From Vibrio hepatarius (GTDB lineage: Bacteria; Pseudomonadota; Gammaproteobacteria; Enterobacterales; Vibrionaceae), in the NCBI RefSeq assembly GCF_018860525.1, contig NZ_JAHKPM010000041.1:1-44704 (forward strand): a DNA stretch of 44,704 nt, given 5' to 3'. The translations under genes and the position numbers were made by a program. Positions 35,096-43,467 of this stretch are shown here, piece by piece. Below the pieces are notes generated by a model. The model was not told the DNA's origin, did not search any database, and saw nothing but the letters and a program-made list of their open reading frames with translations. Position 1 is the stretch's first letter; every line of letters starts with the position of its first letter.

Positions 35096-35803
35096 CTATT
35101 GCTCTAAAAAACGTGCGGGAAAATCACTGAAAATGCCATCCAAATAGCCAAGGTGCTGAATGTCTGAAGGTTGATTAACAGTATAACACCAGACTTGAAA
35201 GCCTTGTTTTTGAAGAAGGCTAACCTCTCTTTTGGTCGCAAACTTGTAATTAAGATTACAGCCAAATGCCGAAATTGTTTGTAGCAATTGGGTATCTTTT
35301 GGGCTTAATTTTTCAGTCAGTACAGCAATTTGATAGTTGGGTAATACGACATGTAACTCAAGTAAAGTGTCGTGGTCAAAACTGGAGAGCAGGATTGACT
35401 GACAGCTGAGTTGAGAAGATTGTAAATCATGCTTTAAGAGCTGAGCCACGTGGGTTTTGTCATGTTGGTCAACTTTTAATTCCAAATTGAGCTTTAGGTT
35501 TAAATCACTAGCCAGTGATAGTAGCTCGGAAAGCGTCATAATGGGTTGTGTGTAGGTTCGATCGCCAAACCTAGCAGCAAAGTTAAATTGACGGAGTTCT
35601 TCTAATGTTTTTTCATCAATGCGTCCAGAGCCGTTACTGCATCGATCAATGGTATGATCGTGACAAATAACAAGAATATTGTCTTTGGTGGGTTGTACGT
35701 CGACTTCGACCCACTCAACTCCCAGTTTAGCCGCTGCTTCTATACTCACTTTGGTGTTTTCAGGGTAATCACCTGCTACACCACGATGGCCAATAATCTT
35801 CAT
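35096..35803 (-). CDS. ugpQ: Cytoplasmic glycerophosphodiester phosphodiesterase
   Basis: The 235-residue TIM-barrel has the GDPD motifs HRGVAGDYPENT (first catalytic His plus Glu), WVEVDVQPTKDNILVICHDHTIDRCSNG (metal Glu/Asp and second His), LNLELKVD, and VWCYTVNQPSD near the end. It lacks a signal peptide, matching the cytosolic UgpQ type that splits glycerophosphodiesters into glycerol 3-phosphate and an alcohol. No ugp transporter genes are adjacent. Single gene divergent from an EamA transporter gene. Confidence 0.92.
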   Translation of the reverse strand: MKIIGHRGVAGDYPENTKVSIEAAAKLGVEWVEVDVQPTKDNILVICHDHTIDRCSNGSGRIDEKTLEELRQFNFAARFGDRTYTQPIMTLSELLSLASDLNLKLNLELKVDQHDKTHVAQLLKHDLQSSQLSCQSILLSSFDHDTLLELHVVLPNYQIAVLTEKLSPKDTQLLQTISAFGCNLNYKFATKREVSLLQKQGFQVWCYTVNQPSDIQHLGYLDGIFSDFPARFLEQ

Positions 35804-35916
35804 TAATTTACCTATATTCCAATATTAAAGTCAGGCTTTTTCATCGCAATTGCAAACCAAATCTGACACTATCTCAAATCATAATTTAGCAGATTAGCTT
35901 TCAAAGAGTAGAGATA

Positions 35917-36795
35917 TTGAACGCAGAGAATAAAGCGATTTGTATTTTAGTGGCGACGACTGCATTAGCAGGGCTAGGGTGGATTTTTTCTAAGCAGACA
36001 ATTCAAGGTTTACCGCCATTTGGTTTTGTTGGACTGAGGTTTTTGGTCGCGTCTGTTTGTCTGTTCCCTTTTTGCTACAAATCACTCTTACAATTTTCAG
36101 CGAGACAAGTTCTACATGCGCTAAGCGCGGGTAGTATATTGGCCGCTGCGCTGCTAGCTTGGATCCATGCGATTACCCTAAGCGCTACTCTTGGCGAGGG
36201 TGCTTTTATCGTAAGCTTGTCGATGATCATCGTGCCGATTGTTGCGTGGGCCATATACAAGGAACGACCCAAACGAGCATTCTGGATTTCTATGCCAATT
36301 GCAGTTTCAGGGCTGGCACTTTTATCTTTGCAAGGGGGGTGGAAGAGTTCTCCCGGACAACTTTGGTTCTTAACTAACGCATGTTTATTGGCTTTACATT
36401 TTAATGTTAATAGCCGTTTAGTACAAAAACTCCCAGTACTTATGCTGACATGTATACAGCTATTTGCTACAGGGATTATTGCCTTGCTAGTCTCGGCTTG
36501 TGTGGAGGCAATGCCTCAAAATGTTGATATCAATATTTGGGCATGGTTTGCAGCAAGTGTAATACTGGCAACCAGCCTTCGATATGTTATGCAAACACTT
36601 GGCCAGAAGCACTGTAATCCAGCGAATGCCGCGCTAATTATGTTACTTGAACCCATCTGGACCGTGATACTAAGTATTCTTTGGTATGGTGAGCAGTTAT
36701 CCACCAATAAGTTATTGGGATGTGGTCTTATCTTGCTCTCGTTGATCTTTTATCGGACCGATGGGCGATTGTTCAGTTTTAAAGTCTCTAAGTAA
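35917..36795 (+). CDS. EamA/DMT-family transporter
   Basis: The 292-residue membrane protein has ten hydrophobic segments in two EamA repeats. The first begins AICILVATTALAGLGWIFSKQTIQGLPPFGFVGLRFLVA, and the second contains AALIMLLEPIWTVILSILWYGEQLS, the conserved end of EamA domains. Members export amino acids, sugars or other metabolites; the substrate cannot be told. The start is a TTG with AGAG upstream. Confidence 0.9.
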   Translation: MNAENKAICILVATTALAGLGWIFSKQTIQGLPPFGFVGLRFLVASVCLFPFCYKSLLQFSARQVLHALSAGSILAAALLAWIHAITLSATLGEGAFIVSLSMIIVPIVAWAIYKERPKRAFWISMPIAVSGLALLSLQGGWKSSPGQLWFLTNACLLALHFNVNSRLVQKLPVLMLTCIQLFATGIIALLVSACVEAMPQNVDINIWAWFAASVILATSLRYVMQTLGQKHCNPANAALIMLLEPIWTVILSILWYGEQLSTNKLLGCGLILLSLIFYRTDGRLFSFKVSK

Positions 36796-36904
36796 CGTAA
36801 ATAATAACTGGTCTGACTTCACGGTATGGGCCTTACATGCTTCTCAATTAAGAACGGGTTGCTAAGTTGAATAGATTGATATTTTTTATCATTGTGTTAA
36901 TAAA

Positions 36905-37678
36905 ATGAAGCTGCATTCCATTAATGGATATATTCAAAAAATTTATCTTGTCGAATACTCGGGCAAACTCTTGTTACTTGATGGGGCGAGTAGGGCCGAT
37001 ATTCCTTATATAGAACACTATATTACAGAGGTGATTGAGCAGCCTTTTACTAACTTAACAGTGGTTATCGTGACACACATGCACCCTGATCATGCTGGTG
37101 CAGCTCATAAGCTAAGGGATTTAACCGGTTGTATATTGGTGTCGGCAGATAAAAGCAAGCAGTGGTATAGTGGACTTGATGGTATGCTAATGCATTTCAC
37201 CGATTTGGTTCTTGCTCGGTGGGTTGCAGGAAGATTAAAAAAGCCCAAAAGGAGACTCTGGTATCCGAGATTTTTGCAACCTGATGTGACCTTGAATGAT
37301 GGCCAGCCAATCCCTTACTTTGAAGATTGGGTTGTATTGGAAACACCAGGCCATACAGACCGAGATTTATCAGTTTATCATAAGCAACAAGGTATTCTTT
37401 ATATTGCTGACTTGATTGTTGAAGTTAAACAGCGCCTCATCGCGCCTTTCCCTATTTTCCACCCTAATAAATACCGTCAATCGCTACAACGTGTTTATGA
37501 CATGGCGCCCACTACGTTGTTACTGGCACACAGTGGTGAGGTAACTTTAGACGAAAGAGCATACCAACACCTTGTCAATAGTGCACCTTGCACACCAACA
37601 ACTCACTGGCGGGCCACTAAAGTAAAACTTCGAAGCTTGCTCAGTTCTATTTGGTCATTTGGACTCGCGGATAAGTAA
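36905..37678 (+). CDS. MBL-fold metallohydrolase
   Basis: The 257-residue protein has the HxHxDH signature in VIVTHMHPDHAGAAHKL, then ETPGHTDRDLSVY, LYIADLIVE (bridging Asp) and LLLAHSGEV (last His). It is of the glyoxalase II / lactonase-like type, without the B1 Cys ligand, so it is not a beta-lactamase of the kind at 25246. It has no signal peptide. Substrate unknown. The ~170 bp between it and the next operon holds a Fur-like site. Confidence 0.85.
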   Translation: MKLHSINGYIQKIYLVEYSGKLLLLDGASRADIPYIEHYITEVIEQPFTNLTVVIVTHMHPDHAGAAHKLRDLTGCILVSADKSKQWYSGLDGMLMHFTDLVLARWVAGRLKKPKRRLWYPRFLQPDVTLNDGQPIPYFEDWVVLETPGHTDRDLSVYHKQQGILYIADLIVEVKQRLIAPFPIFHPNKYRQSLQRVYDMAPTTLLLAHSGEVTLDERAYQHLVNSAPCTPTTHWRATKVKLRSLLSSIWSFGLADK

Positions 37679-37825
37679 TGTGGTTTTATCACTGCCATTA
37701 CTTTGTCCTTCCTTAACAATTTGCGGTAAAATTGTCCAATTGTGAGTATTTGAACATTTATATTGAGTAGTAAACGGATAGTTGATTGAATTTTTTGATA
37801 ATCACGTTAACATGTCCTCAAATGT

Positions 37826-37846
37826 AAATGAGATTGCGTCTCAATA
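37826..37846. promoter_or_regulatory. Fur-like operator before the TonB2-type operon
   Basis: The 21 bases 37826-37846 (AAATGAGATTGCGTCTCAAT plus A) match the Vibrio Fur pattern AAATGA-N-AAT-N-ATT-N-TCATTT at about 13 of 18 defined positions and are roughly palindromic (GAGA/TCTC). They lie 30 bp before the first gene. TonB systems are commonly iron-regulated, which supports the assignment. Confidence 0.5.
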
Positions 37847-37876
37847 GTGAATTGGCCACCTAAAAATAGATATACT

Positions 37877-38641
37877 ATGAATTTAATAAAACCTTACTTT
37901 GCGTTTCTCATGGCATCATTTAGCGCAAATACTGTCGCGACCAATTTTGATAATGCGCAGTCCATCCAACGTAGCACCAATGCGATTTCGGCTTCCAGCC
38001 AGAAACGTATAAATACCGTTGCTGAAAATTCATTAAACCTGCAAGCGCAAGTCGAACAACTTCAAGAAGAGATTAAAAATTTAGAGATTTATCAACGTCA
38101 TCTGTTGGCATTGATGGACAGCCAGTCAAAAGAGGCATTACACCTTGAGTCTCAGATTGAAGAGATAAACAATACGCGTAAAGGTATCGTACCTTTGATG
38201 TACCAAATGATATCTGGGTTAAAAGTATTAGTAGAAGAAGATCTCCCCATAAAACATGAAGCACGATTAGAGCGAATAGAAAAACTCGACAACATGATGG
38301 TACGTGCAGACGTCAGTGATGCTGAAAAATATCGTCGTATTCTTGAAGCGTATCAGATAGAACTTGATTATGGTGTCAAACTTGGTGTGTACCAGAGCCA
38401 AATCTCTGTTGAAAAAAGTGTCCGTGAAGCGCAAGTTCTTCACCTTGGACGCGTTTCTTTAGTGGCACGTAGTTTAGACGGAAGTAAATCTTGGACATGG
38501 GATCAGTCACAAAAGCATTGGCAGCCACTTGATAGTGCGCTAAAACCGAATCTAGATAGAGCATTCGATGTTGCTAATAAACAAGCCACTCCAAGTTTAC
38601 TGACTTTACCTCTTACGCTAAATGTATCGGAGGCAAAATAA
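37877..38641 (+). CDS. DUF3450 protein of the TonB2-type operon
   Basis: The 254-residue protein has a signal peptide (MNLIKPYFAFLMASFSANTVA) and a long helical coiled-coil part (ENSLNLQAQVEQLQEEIKNLE), followed by a C-terminal SWTWDQSQKHWQPL segment typical of DUF3450. It is periplasmic. In vibrios this gene heads the ttpC-exbB2-exbD2-tonB2 operon, so a structural or energy-coupling support role is inferred. I took ATG 37877, which begins the signal peptide, over an upstream GTG at 37847. Its stop is directly followed by the ttpC start. Confidence 0.88.
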   Translation: MNLIKPYFAFLMASFSANTVATNFDNAQSIQRSTNAISASSQKRINTVAENSLNLQAQVEQLQEEIKNLEIYQRHLLALMDSQSKEALHLESQIEEINNTRKGIVPLMYQMISGLKVLVEEDLPIKHEARLERIEKLDNMMVRADVSDAEKYRRILEAYQIELDYGVKLGVYQSQISVEKSVREAQVLHLGRVSLVARSLDGSKSWTWDQSQKHWQPLDSALKPNLDRAFDVANKQATPSLLTLPLTLNVSEAK

Positions 38642-39991
38642 ATGAAATTTCCGTTGATAATTTGTCTTTTAAGCCTATCTGTTTTGCCGTTTACCGCCCA
38701 TTCGAGCGATGAGCTTATTACTCAAGCAAAAGCTGAAAATGCTCGACAAGAGCAGCATAGCCTTGAACGTGAATCGGCTTTCCGAAAAACTGAAAATGAG
38801 CTCAAATCAATAAAAGCCTCTCTTCTTAAACAGCGGAATGGTTTACAAGCTCGCAATGACCAGCTTGCTGCTCAATTTGCAGAAAATGAAAAAAAACTCG
38901 CCCAGTTAGAAGAAAAGCTTCGCCTTGAAACGGGAAGTCTTGGTGAAGTATTTGGCGTAGTTCGGCAAAATGCCAAGCAGTTAGAATCTGAGTTAGATAG
39001 TTCAGTTACTTCCGCTGATGCGCAACATTATACAGAGCTTGTCAAAAGTGTAGTAGCGGCAACTGAATTGCCTTCAATGCAACAACTCACTGGCTTGTGG
39101 AAAGCACTTGAAGAGCAAATACAAGCAAGTAGACAACTTGTGCCTACCACTGTGAGTTTTGTTAATGGTGAAGGAATGATTAAATCTGAACTTGCTCTTA
39201 GGATTGGTTCATTAGGTTTGATTTCACAAGCAGGCTATTTAAAGTGGAATGCAACAAAGGCCGAAGCGCAGCTTTATTCAAAGCAACCTGAAAATACTCC
39301 AACTCTATCTTTATTAAGCTCTGGTCAGATAAATAAAATCGTACTTGATCCAACTCGTGGTGTGCTACTTGAACAACTAGCTCATAGCCCAAGCTTCATG
39401 GACAGGCTAGCCTCGGCTGGTGTTGTAGGGCAAGTTATTCTTGGTTTACTTTTGGTTGGTCTTGTCATTGCTATTGTGCGTGGCGTGAGTTTATTGACCA
39501 CTCGACAAAAGATTCGAGTTCAACTCAAATCCCCGCAAACACCGGGTATAAATCCACTTGGACGTATTTTATCTGTCTACAGAAAAGATAAAGGTTTGAC
39601 TGTTGAAGCTCTTGAGTTGCGTTTGCTTGAGGCGGTGGTTGATGAACAAGCAAGACTTGAAAAGGGTTTATCTATGCTCAAGTTGTTAGCTGCTTTAGCA
39701 CCTATGTTGGGATTATTGGGTACTGTAATTGGCATGATAGAAACATTCCAAGTGATTACTCAGTTTGGAAATGGTGATCCTAAAATAATGGCTGGTGGAA
39801 TTTCAATGGCTCTAATGACAACAGTCCTTGGTTTAATTGCCGCCATGCCACTTTTGCTTGCGCACAATATTCTTAGTTCACAGGCAGAGCTTATTCGCAA
39901 CATTCTCGAAAAGCAGGGCATTTCTTTGGTTGCTCAGCAAGCCGAGAAAGACTCTATGGCGAATGAGGCACCTCTGGAGAGAGTGGCTTAA
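38642..39991 (+). CDS. ttpC: TonB2-system protein TtpC (ExbB-like with periplasmic extension)
   Basis: This 449-residue protein has a signal peptide (FPLIICLLSLSVLPFTAHS), a periplasmic coiled coil (residues ~20-110), a further periplasmic region, a membrane helix (VVGQVILGLLLVGLVIAIV, around residue 265), and an ExbB/TolQ-like domain with two more helices (LAALAPMLGLLGTVIGMIETF; GISMALMTTVLGLIAAMPLLLAH). TtpC is needed for TonB2-dependent iron-siderophore uptake in Vibrio. It overlaps exbB by one base (TAATG). Confidence 0.93.
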   Translation: MKFPLIICLLSLSVLPFTAHSSDELITQAKAENARQEQHSLERESAFRKTENELKSIKASLLKQRNGLQARNDQLAAQFAENEKKLAQLEEKLRLETGSLGEVFGVVRQNAKQLESELDSSVTSADAQHYTELVKSVVAATELPSMQQLTGLWKALEEQIQASRQLVPTTVSFVNGEGMIKSELALRIGSLGLISQAGYLKWNATKAEAQLYSKQPENTPTLSLLSSGQINKIVLDPTRGVLLEQLAHSPSFMDRLASAGVVGQVILGLLLVGLVIAIVRGVSLLTTRQKIRVQLKSPQTPGINPLGRILSVYRKDKGLTVEALELRLLEAVVDEQARLEKGLSMLKLLAALAPMLGLLGTVIGMIETFQVITQFGNGDPKIMAGGISMALMTTVLGLIAAMPLLLAHNILSSQAELIRNILEKQGISLVAQQAEKDSMANEAPLERVA

Positions 39992-40548
39992 TGGATATAT
40001 TCACCGCAATGCTGCCCGATTTAATTATTGAAAATCAGCTAATTATATCTTTGCAGAGTTTTATGCATCAGGGAGGCCAATTACTGTGGTGGTTATTTGG
40101 GGTGGTTGCTTTGTGTTGGATATTAATGATTGAGCGGATGATTTATCTGTTTGTTGAGTTTCCCACCCAAAAATCAAATTGGATTAGAGCTTGGCATGAA
40201 AGATCTGAGCAGCAGTCATGGTACGCACGTTCAATACGAGAAGGGTGGTTAGCTCAAGCACATGCAAAACTCTATCAAAACTTAAATATCATCAAAGTGT
40301 TAGTTGCAATTTGCCCAATGCTAGGGCTTTTGGGAACCGTGACTGGAATGATTTCAGTATTTGATGTGATGGCAAACCAGGGAAGTAGTAATCCGAAGTT
40401 AATGGCTTCTGGGATTTCGTTAGCGACTTTACCCACTATGGCAGGAATGGTGGCAGCCTTGTTTGGTATGTTTTTCCATGCTCGTTTGCTTAAAGCCTGC
40501 CAAGTTAGAGAAATTAAATTAGAAAAATCGTTAAGGAGTCAGCGATGA
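39991..40548 (+). CDS. exbB: Biopolymer transport protein ExbB (TonB2 system)
   Basis: The 185-residue inner-membrane protein has three helices: LLWWLFGVVALCWILMIERMIYLF, VLVAICPMLGLLGTVTGMISVF and SGISLATLPTMAGMVAALFGMFF. It is the short ExbB form that builds the proton channel with ExbD. Overlaps ttpC by one base and exbD by four, consistent with tight co-translation. Confidence 0.95.
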   Translation: MDIFTAMLPDLIIENQLIISLQSFMHQGGQLLWWLFGVVALCWILMIERMIYLFVEFPTQKSNWIRAWHERSEQQSWYARSIREGWLAQAHAKLYQNLNIIKVLVAICPMLGLLGTVTGMISVFDVMANQGSSNPKLMASGISLATLPTMAGMVAALFGMFFHARLLKACQVREIKLEKSLRSQR

Positions 40549-40949
40549 GACTGGGCCGACGTCATCATAAACAGGAAGAAGCTCAAGTTGATCTGACTTC
40601 TATGCTTGATATCGTTTTTATTATGCTGATTTTCTTTATTGTGACCAGTTCATTTGTCAGGGAATCTGGTGTTGAAGTTAATCGTCCGCAGGCAAGCAGC
40701 GCTGTTAGTCAAAAAGATGCTGGTATTTTTGTCGCAATAACTTCGTCTAACGACATATATATTGATAAGCGGATTATTGATGTGGAACGGGTTCAAGCTG
40801 TGCTGGAACATGTGCTTTTGGATAAACCTGACGCAGCCCTTGTCATTCAGGCTGATGAGCATGCGTATAATGGGACAGTAGTTAAAGTTATGGACGCTGC
40901 GAAAGAAGCAGGGGTTAAAAATATCGCACTGGCAGCGGAGAAAAAGTAA
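40545..40949 (+). CDS. exbD: Biopolymer transport protein ExbD (TonB2 system)
   Basis: The 134-residue protein has a short cytoplasmic start, one membrane helix with the proton-carrying Asp (SMLDIVFIMLIFFIVTSSF), and a periplasmic domain ending in GVKNIALAAEKK. It works with ExbB to convert proton motive force into TonB movement. Overlaps both neighbours. Confidence 0.96.
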   Translation: MRLGRRHHKQEEAQVDLTSMLDIVFIMLIFFIVTSSFVRESGVEVNRPQASSAVSQKDAGIFVAITSSNDIYIDKRIIDVERVQAVLEHVLLDKPDAALVIQADEHAYNGTVVKVMDAAKEAGVKNIALAAEKK

Positions 40950-41566
40950 TGGTGCGATGGTTAATCGCTGTTCCAATGGCCGGAATATGTACTTTGACCG
41001 TTTTCGCCTTAATGGCATGGATGGTTAATATTAGTGACGGACAGACCTTAGGTGATGATGCACCGTTTCGCTTTGATATGCTTGTTGTTGAGAACGAGAC
41101 AGAAACTCAACGTCGTCAGCGCAGTGTCCCAGAACAGCCTAAGATGCCTAAAATGCCCAAACAGGTACCAGTGTCGAGTGTTGATACTAATCACACTAGT
41201 ATTTCTGATACACTTAAGCCAACGCTTGGTCTTGATAACAGTATTGATGGCTTGGCAATTAATGCGCCTGAATTTGGTGATTTCGGTATTCAGCAGCAAG
41301 CGATGCCTATTTACCGAGTTGAACCTCGTTACCCTCCCAAGGCTGTAAAGCGCCAAGTGGAAGGTTATGTGTTAGTTAGGTTTACTATAGACCCAACAGG
41401 TAAGCCTGTTGATATTCAAGTTCAAAAATCACAGCCTAAGTATATGTTTGATCGAGAAGCAATTTATGCAATTAAAAAGTGGAAATATCAGCCAAAGATT
41501 GTTAATGGGAAAGCGGTTTCTCAGCAAGGTCAGACGGTAAAATTGGAGTTTACATTATCAAAATGA
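40949..41566 (+). CDS. tonB: TonB2 energy-transducing protein
   Basis: The 205-residue protein has an N-terminal membrane anchor (WLIAVPMAGICTLTVFALMAWMV), a short Pro/Lys-rich linker (QPKMPKMPKQVPV) and a C-terminal TonB domain with YRVEPRYPPKAVKRQVEGYVLVRFTID and AIKKWKYQP. It is shorter than E. coli TonB (239 residues) and has a reduced Pro-rich spacer, as TonB2 proteins do. It contacts TonB-box receptors; no receptor gene lies in the window. Confidence 0.95.
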   Translation: MVRWLIAVPMAGICTLTVFALMAWMVNISDGQTLGDDAPFRFDMLVVENETETQRRQRSVPEQPKMPKMPKQVPVSSVDTNHTSISDTLKPTLGLDNSIDGLAINAPEFGDFGIQQQAMPIYRVEPRYPPKAVKRQVEGYVLVRFTIDPTGKPVDIQVQKSQPKYMFDREAIYAIKKWKYQPKIVNGKAVSQQGQTVKLEFTLSK

Positions 41567-42738
41567 TTAAACAATTTGCTCTGATTGCTATGATTTTTTT
41601 CTCATCGTTAGGTGTTACTCGTGAAATCAGTCATTATACTGCTGGGCGTTTGCAGCAGGCGAACCAGCTAGCTCAGAATGATAAACTTAAACAAGCTATC
41701 GAAGTGTTACATGAAACCAAGGCATCATTTGACTACGACAAAGCCTTTGTTGCACGCGTTATGGCCGTGTTTTATTGGCAAGATGGAAAACCCAAGCAAG
41801 CGATTGAAAAAATGAGGTATGCTGTTGCCAGTGGTTTATTACAAGATGAACAGGCTTGGGTTAGCCAGCGTATGCTCGCAGACCTTTATCTTACTGAGCA
41901 TGATTTTAAACAAGCATTAAAGCATTATTATCAACTGGTTAAAGTGATTCCACCAACTCAACAGAAAGATGATATTTGGTTGCGTATTGCTCAATCTCAC
42001 TATCAGCTAGAGCAGTGGCGTGATGTAATAGTGGCAACTGATCGTTATTTGAGTGCTGATAGTAATGATCGCCTGCAACCGCTTTCTCTCAAGTTAGGGG
42101 CTCAATTAGCGCTAAAATTTTCACATGATGCGATCGGTACACTCGGGCAGCTCATTGCGATAGAACCTAATAAGCTCCAATGGTGGCGACAATTATCTGT
42201 GTTACAAACCCAAATAGGGCAAGGAAAACAAGCTCTTGGAACTCTTTCATTGGCTAAGCTTAAAGGACTGCCGCTGAGTCAAAATGATCGCCGTATATTA
42301 GCTCAGCTTTATTCCAAGCATGGTATACCTGAAAAAGCTGCAATCGAAATTAGTGAGCTAGAAGAAGCTCAAACGGATATCAAACTACTTGTCGAGCAGG
42401 CAACATATTGGCAACTTGCGAAAGAGTGGGATTCAGCGATTTCAGTCTGGAAAAAAGCTGCGCGAATAGAACCAAGATATAATTGGAATCTTGCTCAGCT
42501 TCTTGTTCAGCAAGGGCACTATAGGGCATCCATCCCTGTTCTTGATAATATTAAAGATAAGAAGGCGGATGTCGCTCTAGTCAAAACTCGTGCTTTTTAT
42601 AAGCTCAATCAGTTAGATAAAGCTTTATATCAAGCCAAGCAATCTGATAGTTTTGAACCTTCAATTCAGGCTAAAAACTGGATAAAGTTCCTTTCTCAGG
42701 TTCGTGGATCATCAAACAGTAATCAATCAGATGTATAG
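41563..42738 (+). CDS. TPR protein of the TonB2-type operon
   Basis: The 391-residue protein has a signal-like N-terminus (MIKQFALIAMIFFSSLGV) and multiple tetratricopeptide repeats across its length (ALKHYYQLVKVIPPTQQKDDIWLRIAQSHYQLEQW; AAIEISELEE; YRASIPVLDNI). It overlaps tonB by four bases, so it belongs to the operon. It is probably periplasmic and may scaffold partners of the system; its exact task is unknown. Confidence 0.9.
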   Translation: MIKQFALIAMIFFSSLGVTREISHYTAGRLQQANQLAQNDKLKQAIEVLHETKASFDYDKAFVARVMAVFYWQDGKPKQAIEKMRYAVASGLLQDEQAWVSQRMLADLYLTEHDFKQALKHYYQLVKVIPPTQQKDDIWLRIAQSHYQLEQWRDVIVATDRYLSADSNDRLQPLSLKLGAQLALKFSHDAIGTLGQLIAIEPNKLQWWRQLSVLQTQIGQGKQALGTLSLAKLKGLPLSQNDRRILAQLYSKHGIPEKAAIEISELEEAQTDIKLLVEQATYWQLAKEWDSAISVWKKAARIEPRYNWNLAQLLVQQGHYRASIPVLDNIKDKKADVALVKTRAFYKLNQLDKALYQAKQSDSFEPSIQAKNWIKFLSQVRGSSNSNQSDV

Positions 42739-42740
42739 GG

Positions 42741-42770
42741 AAGGTGTGCATTAGATACGCACCTTTTTTA
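42741..42770 (+). terminator. Rho-independent terminator of the TonB2-type operon
   Basis: AAGGTGTG (42741-42748), loop CATTAGATA, CGCACCTT (42758-42765, one G-U pair) and a T-tract to 42769, right after the TPR gene stop. Confidence 0.9.
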
Positions 42771-42998
42771 TGATTTTACTTGGCTTGGGCATATAAACTC
42801 AGCTCGCCACAACAAACTTCTAGAAGACTTAATAGTTGTAAGCAGCTCTTCTCCAGATAGCTGCGGGTACGAGCACATGACTTTTACACCATCGCTGTAT
42901 TTAGACTTTTTATAAGCTCTAACATGAGTGAAAGTGCTGGACAAGTTGTGCGATAGCATAGATTTAGACAGGCAAATACCGAACATATCCCGTTTCAT
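42768..42998 (-). CDS. Possible small basic protein of unknown function
   Basis: A 76-codon frame convergent with the TonB2 operon. Its ATG is preceded by AAGGAAGGAA, a strong ribosome site, which is the main reason to accept it. The product (MKRDMFGICLSKSMLSHNLS..., then YPQLSGEELLTTIKSSRSLL) is basic and lacks a signal peptide or membrane segment. I do not recognise it. Confidence 0.5.
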   Translation of the reverse strand: MKRDMFGICLSKSMLSHNLSSTFTHVRAYKKSKYSDGVKVMCSYPQLSGEELLTTIKSSRSLLWRAEFICPSQVKS

Positions 42999-43120
42999 TT
43001 TCCTTCCTTCCTTCTGACATTGTTTAAATATTATTTTTTAGTTTTATTCTTATCTGTAACTTAGTGCATATACATTGTACATCAAAGATTGCATTTGATT
43101 AAATAACGAACAAAATGAAA

Positions 43121-43134
43121 TTGATCTTGATCTA
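43121..43134. promoter_or_regulatory. FNR-like palindrome
   Basis: TTGATCTTGATCTA matches TTGAT-N4-ATCAA at nine of ten defined positions. It lies in the 469-bp gap between the small basic gene and the adhesin. Low specificity in AT-rich DNA. Confidence 0.3.
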
Positions 43135-43291
43135 AAATATTACCAATTCTGATGTTTCACCAACCATGCACCATTTTTTATTTTTACTATACTCAATAGG
43201 AGGTTTTTCGATAAATATTATTTTATATGAATCCAGTGTCTTAATTTTTGCTGTTTGGATCGTTTTGGTTTTCGAGAGAGAGGTTAAGGTA

Positions 43292-43324
43292 ATGAAAAAA
43301 TATCAGTTTTACTTGGACCAATAG
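43292..43324 (+). other. Ten-codon ORF in the adhesin leader
   Basis: AGAGAGAGGTTAAGGTA precedes ATG of a 10-residue frame (MKKYQFYLDQ, then TAG). The ribosome site is convincing; the peptide may be a leader or chance. The gap 42999-43467 otherwise contains AT-rich sequence and one hairpin. Confidence 0.3.
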
Positions 43325-43394
43325 CTTGCATAGTAATATGAATACTGTTTAGTATCTCCTCTGGAATAAGGATCACACCGGCTTTCCTAAATGT

Positions 43395-43430
43395 GGTATG
43401 AAATGTGCTTAATTGCATTTATGTCATACC
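43395..43430 (+). promoter_or_regulatory. Hairpin in the adhesin 5' leader
   Basis: GGTATGA (43395-43401) pairs with TCATACC (43424-43430), continued inward by AATG/CATT with a bulge, followed by TTTG. It lies about 35 bp before the adhesin start and could be a transcription attenuator or operator. Confidence 0.45.
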
Positions 43431-43467
43431 TTTGACTGGCTAGAGATTAGTAAGAATTGGAGGTGTC

